Assembly: GCA_041658725.1 (NCBI GenBank) | Contig: JBAZZQ010000001.1 | Span: forward strand, 62,001 to 126,000 | Direction of reading: 5' to 3' | Source: JBAZZQ01 sp041658725 | GTDB lineage: Bacteria; Planctomycetota; Phycisphaerae; JAAYCJ01 | DNA length: 64,000 nt | Part shown: piece by piece, positions 59,083 to 64,000 of the stretch | Numbering within the stretch: position 1 is the first letter of the stretch | Layout of the letters: each line of letters starts with the position of its first letter | Notes under the pieces: model-generated | What the model saw: the letters and a program-made list of their open reading frames with translations, nothing else | What the model was told of the DNA's origin: nothing | The model's database searches: none | Program-made: the position numbers and the translations under genes

Positions 59083-59952
59083 TCATTGGTAACCATTGAT
59101 GACATACGGCAAGGGGGTGGTAGGGATTTGTGGCGCCTTCGCATTCTTTTCGCCGATGGCGTCAAGGTCTTCAATCACATCCCGTGCCGTTCGACTGATC
59201 CGCTCAAAACTTTCCGCGACCTTTTTCCCGTCGCCGCCCCATTTCGTGATGTAGCGGCTGGCCCGCAGTTCGACGTCCAAACCAAAGTGACGACAGACCA
59301 CGTACGCCACCGCTTCGGCTTCCAATTCGGCGGTTTGACGACCGATGCTCTCATCGTTGATATGAAGCGATTCGTGACAAATCTCATGGGCTAAACTTTT
59401 CGCTTTTTGGCCGCTGGAGACGCTCTCGGCAAGCAGGATTTGCCCACCGCGACTCTGGCCATACAGCCCTGGCCGCAGATCCCGATATTCCAGTCGAATG
59501 CCCCGCTGATTCGCCACTCGCTCCAGGCGTTCTAGCAGTTCGTCAGCCGTGATTTCGATTTCCGGTACGACAAACGTCGGAATATCCTTGCCCTCAGTCT
59601 GCGAGACATCAAACACGCATGCCGTTTTGAAAAAGACCCGCTCAATCTCTTCCCCTGCCTCGTCCATAACTGGACACGGGGCGAAAATACGAATCGCCTT
59701 CTCGCCCGATCGAACGCACCGGTCGAACTTCTTCCAGGTCGTAAACCCAGCCACCTGGGTTGCCTCGGGGTTTTGGGCAAGAATCAGCAGGCAATTCTTC
59801 CAGGAATACCGGTGAAACCGAGCCAGTGTGTCCAGGTATTGTCGGAATGTGTCCGACGCCCGCTGATCGTCTACCGCATGGGCCAACCGTTCCAGGCTTT
59901 CGTCGATCGATTTTCGAAGTTGAGTTGTATTGTTTTGGTTATCATATTTCAT
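59083..59952 (-). CDS. ArdC-like antirestriction protein with zincin domain
   Basis: About 289 residues. Residues 20-130 form the ArdC N-terminal ssDNA-binding domain (YSWKNCLLILAQNPEATQVAGFTTWKKFDRCVRSGEKAIRIFAPC). The C-terminal domain is a metallopeptidase-type zincin with HEICHESLH and a downstream Glu in ELEAEAVAYVV. ArdC proteins protect incoming plasmid DNA from restriction. The start is ATG 59952. It marks this region as mobile. Confidence 0.8.
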   Translation of the reverse strand: MKYDNQNNTTQLRKSIDESLERLAHAVDDQRASDTFRQYLDTLARFHRYSWKNCLLILAQNPEATQVAGFTTWKKFDRCVRSGEKAIRIFAPCPVMDEAGEEIERVFFKTACVFDVSQTEGKDIPTFVVPEIEITADELLERLERVANQRGIRLEYRDLRPGLYGQSRGGQILLAESVSSGQKAKSLAHEICHESLHINDESIGRQTAELEAEAVAYVVCRHFGLDVELRASRYITKWGGDGKKVAESFERISRTARDVIEDLDAIGEKNAKAPQIPTTPLPYVINGYQ

Positions 59953-60154
59953 TTTGCCACCGCCGGGTGTGCTCTTTTTGGGCACGTCCCCGATGGCCGG
60001 GACGTGCTCAACCTCATCAATGCTAAAATTTATGGGAAGAAATAACTTTTCTTCGACATTCGCCTTGACAAAATTTCAATCCTCGGCGACAACAATAATA
60101 ATCCAAGGGCGCGTAGCCCTTGAAAACTTTTTCTATTAGGATAGGAGACCAATC

Positions 60155-60235
60155 ATGGCAAAAGCCGCTGCAAAGAAAAAAGCACCCGCGAAGAAACCAG
60201 TAGCCGCCAAGAAGAAATCCTGCGGCTGCAAGTAA
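60155..60235 (+). CDS. 26-residue Lys/Ala-rich peptide with CGC tail
   Basis: TAGGAG lies about eight bases before an ATG encoding MAKAAAKKKAPAKKPVAAKK-type sequence ending SCGCK. The composition (Lys, Ala, Pro only, apart from Ser-Cys-Gly-Cys) is that of histone H1-like tails, so DNA or RNA binding is likely; the terminal Cys pair could bind a metal or form a disulfide. It sits between the ArdC-like gene and the HU gene, facing HU. The short length makes chance possible, but the ribosome site and composition support a real gene. Confidence 0.6.
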   Translation: MAKAAAKKKAPAKKPVAAKKKSCGCK

Positions 60236-60288
60236 AACGATTCGTTGAAACTCACTCAATGGGTCCGCCTTGAAAGGATTCAAGGTAA

Positions 60289-60342
60289 CAAAAAAAATGG
60301 AAGGCGCCCCGGCCACGGCGGTACCTTCCATCTTTGGTTTTT
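60289..60342. terminator. bidirectional terminator between the Lys-rich peptide and HU genes
   Basis: ATGGAAGG/CCTTCCAT stem extended by GCGCC/GGCG-like pairs, with a T-run on the minus side (from plus-strand A's at 60289-60297) and CTTTGGTTTTT on the plus side. It ends both convergent transcripts. Confidence 0.8.
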
Positions 60343-60359
60343 ACCGGTTGTTAAACCGA

Positions 60360-60671
60360 CTACGTCGCCATATCCTTCAATGCCTTCAGCGGGCGTACCT
60401 TAATGACCTTGCGGGCAGGCTTGGCCTTGAACATCTGCTCCTGCTTCGTGAAGGGATTGATCCCCTTGTGAGCCTTGGTGGCGGGTTTCTGGACCACTAT
60501 GATCTTCATTAGTCCCGGCACGACGAACATGCCTGGTCCCTTCTTGCCGACATTCGTTTTGATAAGCCCGTAAAGGGCATCAAGAACGGAAGCGACTTGT
60601 TTGCGGGACAGTTCGGTGGTTTCGGAGATGCTGGCGAGGATTTCGCTTTTGTTGAGCAGTTTTGCAGCCAT
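60360..60671 (-). CDS. HU/IHF-family DNA-binding protein
   Basis: 103 residues. LLNKSEILASISETTELSRKQVASVLDALYGLIKTNVGKKG is the helical N-terminal dimer half, and VVPGLMKIIVVQKPATKAHKGINPFTKQEQMFKAKPARKVIKVRPLKALK the DNA-binding arm. The arm is longer and more basic than in typical HU (90 residues). AAAGGAATCAC precedes the ATG. It bends DNA; because the chromosome side of the window has a histone-fold protein, this HU copy may belong to the island. Confidence 0.9.
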   Translation of the reverse strand: MAAKLLNKSEILASISETTELSRKQVASVLDALYGLIKTNVGKKGPGMFVVPGLMKIIVVQKPATKAHKGINPFTKQEQMFKAKPARKVIKVRPLKALKDMAT

Positions 60672-60994
60672 GTGATTCCTTTCACAAAAAAAGTTTTCCC
60701 TCTCAACGTTTTAACCGGCCCTCGGGCGAGGGAATTTTCCCGAAACCGAAGTAATAGGCAGTATTTTAAGCATGAATAAAGTCGTTTATCTACAGAAAAC
60801 TATGCAATTCACCTGAATAACGAGGAAAAACCCGCAGATTCCCACCTTGAAGAGCCACGGATTCAAAATGATCTGTCGTCGTCTCATCATGTTCAAGTAT
60901 GTATGGATGCTGGATAACCCTATTAAAATGCCAGGGAATCGTTATCACCCGGTTTTTCTTACGCTCCGCTTACGCCATCGTCGCCCTTGCCTCG
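60672..60994. other. intergenic region, no gene seen
   Basis: Upstream of HU, up to the radical-SAM fragment. It should contain the HU promoter, but no strong hexamers were identified. Confidence 0.5.
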
Positions 60995-61378
60995 TTATCG
61001 CTTGAAGTTCACGTACACCTCGGAGTCCATACGGCTGTTGCGTCGATAGGAGAGATTGCCAATCAGGCTGATCAGTAGCTGACGACGTTGCCACACGTTG
61101 CGCCAGACCCGACGGGCAATGCGGGACAGGGAATAGAAGACTCGGTTGCAGGTAATCATTTCCTGAATGACTTCGTCCAGGGAAAAATGTTTATATTGGG
61201 CGACCGGGAATGTCAGCGTGTAGTAGTCCCAGTCCTCTGGGAACTTATCGAGAGCAATTCGGTTCTCCAATCTCATCTGGTCCCACAGTCGTGTGCCGGG
61301 CAAGGGGGTCAGAAAAAGCACGTTAAGATTGTCCACTCCGTACTGACCGGCCACTTGGGCGATCCGTTTGCCGATGCG
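60995..61378 (-). pseudogene. C-terminal fragment of a radical-SAM (B12-binding-type) protein
   Basis: Reads RIGKRIAQVAGQYGVDNLNVLFLTPLPGTRLWDQMRLENRI...DWDYYTLTFPVAQYKHFSLDEVIQEM, the typical end of B12-dependent radical-SAM enzymes (the LTPLPGT strand and DWDYYTLT region). The CxxxCxxC cluster and the barrel's first part are absent. The open frame joins the PglY-like fragment in another register at about 61378, so the two pieces were joined by recombination. An ATG at 61354 could still start a short product, but it would be non-functional as an enzyme. Confidence 0.65.
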
Positions 61379-61473
61379 TTCTTATCCGATACGCCAGCCG
61401 CCAGGTTCAGGACAAAATCGCCCTTATGAACCTGCGACGGAAGTTCCAACAGTTCTCGGATGTATTTGGCCAT
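61309..61473 (-). pseudogene. N-terminal fragment of a BREX PglY/BrxC-like (DUF6079) ATPase
   Basis: An ATG at 61473, with AAGGA upstream and overlapping the previous stop (TAATG), starts MAKYIRELLELPSQVHKGDFVLNLAAGVSDKN. This matches the conserved opening of PglY/BrxC-type BREX ATPases (IP-x-x-V-x-x-GDFVL-L-x-GV-x-D). After about 32 residues the sequence turns into out-of-frame radical-SAM DNA and stops at 61309. The full protein would exceed 1000 residues. The identification is from memory of the family and needs a search. Confidence 0.45.
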
Positions 61474-61679
61474 TACGGTCGTTCCTTTTTGATATTAGGG
61501 ACGGAGATTCGACGCAACCCGTTTCGGCGTCGATTGCGACCCGCACGGACCAGTGCCGCAATCAGAAGCGACACCAAGATCGGTCGCAACTCCTGAATAT
61601 AAATAATGTTAGAGAGATACTCCGTGCCGATACCTACAGCTGGATTGGAGAATAATGGGAGAATAATTGGAGGTTTCAT
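61473..61679 (-). CDS. small protein of unknown function (68 residues)
   Basis: 68 residues: a hydrophobic stretch (LRPILVSLLIAALV) followed by a basic tail (RAGRNRRRNGLRRISVPNIKKERP), so possibly a membrane-attached peptide. Its start overlaps the AlbA-type gene stop (ATGA) and its stop overlaps the PglY-like start (TAATG), making it the middle gene of a tightly coupled operon. I do not recognise it. Confidence 0.55.
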   Translation of the reverse strand: MKPPIILPLFSNPAVGIGTEYLSNIIYIQELRPILVSLLIAALVRAGRNRRRNGLRRISVPNIKKERP

Positions 61680-63313
61680 TGTAAATTCTCCAATTCAACT
61701 CCATGCCACCGCGATCCTCGACCATACCCACGCATCTGCACCTTGCCTTCGGCTTTCAGCCCCTGAAGCAAGTACTTCACCTGGGTCTCAGACAGGAAAC
61801 TGAGCACTTGGTGCAGGTCATGCAGTGGCGCGCCTTCCGATCCGCTGTCATGGATGTGTTTGAGGAGTAACTGACGGTTTGTCTCGCGATCCAACCCCTT
61901 CTTGCGGGTGTAAACCCCCGCCTTGCCCACTGCCTGATGATATCGACGCGACAGCAGGTAGCGAACACCTCGTCCACGGCCGAGACTTTCAATAATCCCC
62001 TCATCGACCAGCGATTGAAGTACCGGTCGTAACTCACCCTGGACCGCCTGCTCCCGTCGCAACGTATCCAGGACCAGCAGTTCGTGGGTGGTGAATACCG
62101 CCGCACGTTCAGGCCCGATCTTTTCCAGAAATCGCAAAAACCCGGGATCCTGCAACTGTCCGTGGAGCGTCAGCGAAACCTGATAGGCATCTGTTTGCGC
62201 GAAGTCCGGCAGTGGCTTGCTCTGGCGAATCGTCTCTTCAAATATGCGGTTCAGCCCCTGCCCCGCCCGCTCAACCAAACCGCAACGGGCAAAGCTGTCT
62301 ACCAGCCGGCGATTCCGTGGCGACTGCCTATCAATAATGTTCTCCACCGAGATGCCCGGCGGAAAGCCACCGGGACTGACAATCTCCAACCGGCGCGGAT
62401 ACTGGCGGATGAACACTGACCCCTGGTTGCGGTAGTCGCGATGGCCGACGGCATTGAGAATAGCTTCACGGGTGGCCGCCTCGCTAAATGTCGGCACATC
62501 CAGCATGAACAGGCCATCCTGAAAATGCTGCAGGTCATTGCGGAGATTGATCGTTTCCCAGAGCTTGTCGTACCACGCAAGAAAGCCCCAGCGAAACTCC
62601 ACACGTTGGCTGGCCGGGCCCGAGGCCTGCGTCGAACGGTACTCAAAGATCACCTCCGCATTGGCAAGGTATCGGCCTATTGCCGGGTGCGTTCCCAGCA
62701 GAATCAACGCCGCATACGTGATTCTATCTTTGTCCGTCAGTTCAGCATCGGCCAGAAGCTGTCGGATCGGCAGGTTGACCAGGACCTGATTGCCGGATTT
62801 CCGCAGCCACCGCTGGCGAAACTCTTCAATGGCGACCGGGTCCAGATCATCCAGAACCGCCCCCGGGCATAGCTCCGCCGAAAAATCCGGACCGGATTCA
62901 TCGAAAATCCGTTTGATCTGATCGGGCGTCATCGCCACCAGATCTTGCCCACCACGCATCCAGTAGGCGCCCTCAATAGCAATCGGCATCCCGATCGGGC
63001 GCGACGGCACCCGAAAGACCAATACCCGTCCGTGGGGATGCCGCACTTCATCCACCTCCACCCGCAGCCGCAACCGCTCAATCAGCCCCGCCCGCGTACG
63101 TTCGAGCGGGTCAAAGGCCATGCTCCCGACAACGCGGCGCGGTGGCCGGTCGCTTACCCCCAGGATCATCAGGCCACCGCCCTCATTCGCAAGGGCGGCG
63201 CAGTACGTGACCAGCTTCTCAAAATGGAAGTTGTGCTTTGCCTCCTTGAATTCCAGATGCTCCCCCTCCGGAGCATTCATCCAGTTCTGAAGTTGTGCCA
63301 GTGATGTCGGCAT
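61676..63313 (-). CDS. AlbA_2-domain ATP-binding DNA-interacting protein
   Basis: 545 residues: an AlbA_2 (Schlafen-type) domain at 10-140 (EHLEFKEAKHNFHFEKLVTYCAALANEGGGLMILGVSD, GAYWMRGGQDLVAMTPDQIKRIF), a HATPase_c_4-like domain (REAILNAVGHRDYRNQG, IVSPGGFPPGI) and C-terminal winged-helix repeats. The class is found near defence systems and in islands. It is intact, unlike its frameshifted paralogue at 54703. It heads an operon with the 68-residue gene and the PglY-like fragment. Three bases separate its start from the stop of an upstream remnant. Confidence 0.85.
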   Translation of the reverse strand: MPTSLAQLQNWMNAPEGEHLEFKEAKHNFHFEKLVTYCAALANEGGGLMILGVSDRPPRRVVGSMAFDPLERTRAGLIERLRLRVEVDEVRHPHGRVLVFRVPSRPIGMPIAIEGAYWMRGGQDLVAMTPDQIKRIFDESGPDFSAELCPGAVLDDLDPVAIEEFRQRWLRKSGNQVLVNLPIRQLLADAELTDKDRITYAALILLGTHPAIGRYLANAEVIFEYRSTQASGPASQRVEFRWGFLAWYDKLWETINLRNDLQHFQDGLFMLDVPTFSEAATREAILNAVGHRDYRNQGSVFIRQYPRRLEIVSPGGFPPGISVENIIDRQSPRNRRLVDSFARCGLVERAGQGLNRIFEETIRQSKPLPDFAQTDAYQVSLTLHGQLQDPGFLRFLEKIGPERAAVFTTHELLVLDTLRREQAVQGELRPVLQSLVDEGIIESLGRGRGVRYLLSRRYHQAVGKAGVYTRKKGLDRETNRQLLLKHIHDSGSEGAPLHDLHQVLSFLSETQVKYLLQGLKAEGKVQMRGYGRGSRWHGVELENLQ

Positions 63314-63316
63314 GGA

Positions 63317-63484
63317 TTACTTTATCTCCACTTTCTTCTTCCGATCCGCCTTCTCCGGCTGCGGCCAGGCCATGACTTCAGCCACGTTTTTGCCAAGAGC
63401 TTTGGCCTCTTCGGTCAGATAACTCTCAAAATAATTACCTATACACGTACCGTACGTCGGATCATCGCTTGATACAGCATACTT
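63317..63484 (-). pseudogene. C-terminal remnant of an unidentified gene
   Basis: Open for 55 codons after an in-frame stop, ending TGALGK-type ...NYFESYLTEEAKALGKNVAEVMAWP and a Lys-rich KKKVEIK. No start codon with a ribosome site is present near its beginning, so it is probably the tail of a lost gene coupled to the AlbA_2 gene (its stop lies three bases before that start). I do not recognise it. Confidence 0.45.
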
Positions 63485-63843
63485 TCAGATTATATTCGTA
63501 TCTGCTGCAAATCAAGGAAATTTAGCCATTTCTGGTCAATTCGCACGAACTTACGAAAGTTTCCACAAAGGATATTTGCGAATTCGTAAATGCCAGTCTG
63601 ACATCACATCAAAGGTTATCCGCAAACCCCATCATAATATTGGATATTAATGATGGAGTGAATCAAGTTGCAGAATAGAGATCATGCTAACTCATGAAGA
63701 AAAGCTCTCAGACAGAAGGTCGGCAGTGGATGAAAAGAAAAAAGAATCAAAGTAATGATCTGAGGGTTAATTCACTGGTTAGTAAATTGAATTGGATGTC
63801 CGGATCAATCGGCAGAGGGTTCCCTTGCAGAGAAGCCAGCTAA
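63485..63843. other. intergenic region, no gene seen
   Basis: AT-rich sequence without a convincing frame on either strand. It contains a loose inverted repeat GCACGAACTTACG near 63542-63556 and GCGAATTCGTAA near 63577-63588. Confidence 0.45.
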
Positions 63844-63873
63844 GAGGAAAACGCAGCCATCTGAGCGGCTGCG
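63844..63873 (-). terminator. intrinsic terminator of the last gene
   Basis: Perfect 7-bp stem CGCAGCC/GGCTGCG with an 8-base loop; on the minus strand TTTTCCTC follows. It lies just past the stop at 63889. Confidence 0.65.
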
Positions 63874-63888
63874 GGCAAAAGAAAATCC

Positions 63889-64000
63889 TCACATCTCCCA
63901 CTTAATATTCGGACAATCGAACACAATCCGTAAAACCGCCTGCCGAACCTCCCGATCCGTCCGTAACAGTTTGATCAGCCGCTCAGCCAGGCTGTCGTCA
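63889..64000 (-). CDS. C-terminal end of an unidentified small protein, cut by the window edge
   Basis: The last 36 codons read ...SLAERLIKLLRTDREVRQAVLRIVFDCPNIKWEM and stop, followed by a terminator. The composition is protein-like and helical. The start lies beyond the right edge; no family recognised. Confidence 0.5.
   Translation of the reverse strand, partial: DDSLAERLIKLLRTDREVRQAVLRIVFDCPNIKWEM

Overview
The window looks like a chromosome segment of a Planctomycetota bacterium, probably an anaerobic Phycisphaerae-like lineage. This is inferred from gene content, not from a marker-gene search. The pointers are PEP-CTERM surface proteins, a sialate-esterase-like protein, GH172 (DUF2961) and GH4 enzymes, a FapA/DUF342 protein with CheX and CheY, an NAD-linked [FeFe] hydrogenase operon, a deoxyhypusine-synthase-like plus ornithine-decarboxylase pair, and a planctomycete-style tyrosine integrase remnant. 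No rRNA or intact tRNA gene was seen.

Layout. 1-2.3 kb: polyamine genes, the first cut by the window edge. 2.4-11.8 kb: mostly minus-strand signalling genes, namely a PAS histidine kinase with two receivers and a receiver-GGDEF protein, then cheX-cheY-fapA, then a Ser/Thr kinase with a PPP-like phosphatase and a membrane-anchored amidase-fold protein. 12-14.8 kb: two glycosyltransferases and a methyltransferase. 14.9-22.5 kb: PEP-CTERM proteins, GH4 and GH172 enzymes, an MreC-like protein, a small-gene cluster wrapped around a three-copy hairpin repeat that I do not recognise, and a PpiC/SurA-like lipoprotein. 23-26.8 kb: a secreted protein of unknown function, a sialate-O-acetylesterase-like protein and a very small bacterial histone-fold protein. 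27-41.5 kb: ileS, a sensory unit (binding protein, TonB-dependent receptor, hybrid kinase), arsC, a RACo-like corrinoid activator, a degenerate receiver and groESL. 41.8-42.8 kb: a decayed gnd gene beside a small winged-helix regulator that sits between two palindromes.

43-51.6 kb is the hydrogenase region: DRTGG-like, PHP and HATPase accessory genes, then HydC/NuoE, a thioredoxin-like ferredoxin, a 1016-residue HydB/NuoF fused to a GltD/NfnB-type flavoprotein, HydA and a receiver. Two Rex-like operators exactly 40 bp apart lie in front of the structural genes. 51.6-53.6 kb carries purQ, trmB and nadD.

From about 53.8 kb to the end the content becomes accessory and partly broken. It holds a truncated, frameshifted integrase next to a tRNA T-arm-like fragment, a frameshifted AlbA-domain gene, a SWIM zinc-finger protein, a nucleotidyltransferase, an ArdC-like protein, a 26-residue Lys/Ala-rich peptide, an HU protein, an AlbA-domain operon that runs into the 5' end of a BREX PglY/BrxC-like gene, and a radical-SAM tail joined to that fragment. 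I read this as a decaying genomic island.

Several dispersed repeat families cross the window. One is a MITE/REP-like family with ends GTAACCGTTCAG (about six copies). Another is a 30-40 bp palindrome (three copies). The best candidate for something undescribed is the structured triple repeat at 20.35-20.66 kb and its surrounding PEP-CTERM micro-protein cluster. Family assignments rest on motifs recognised by eye; no database search was run.
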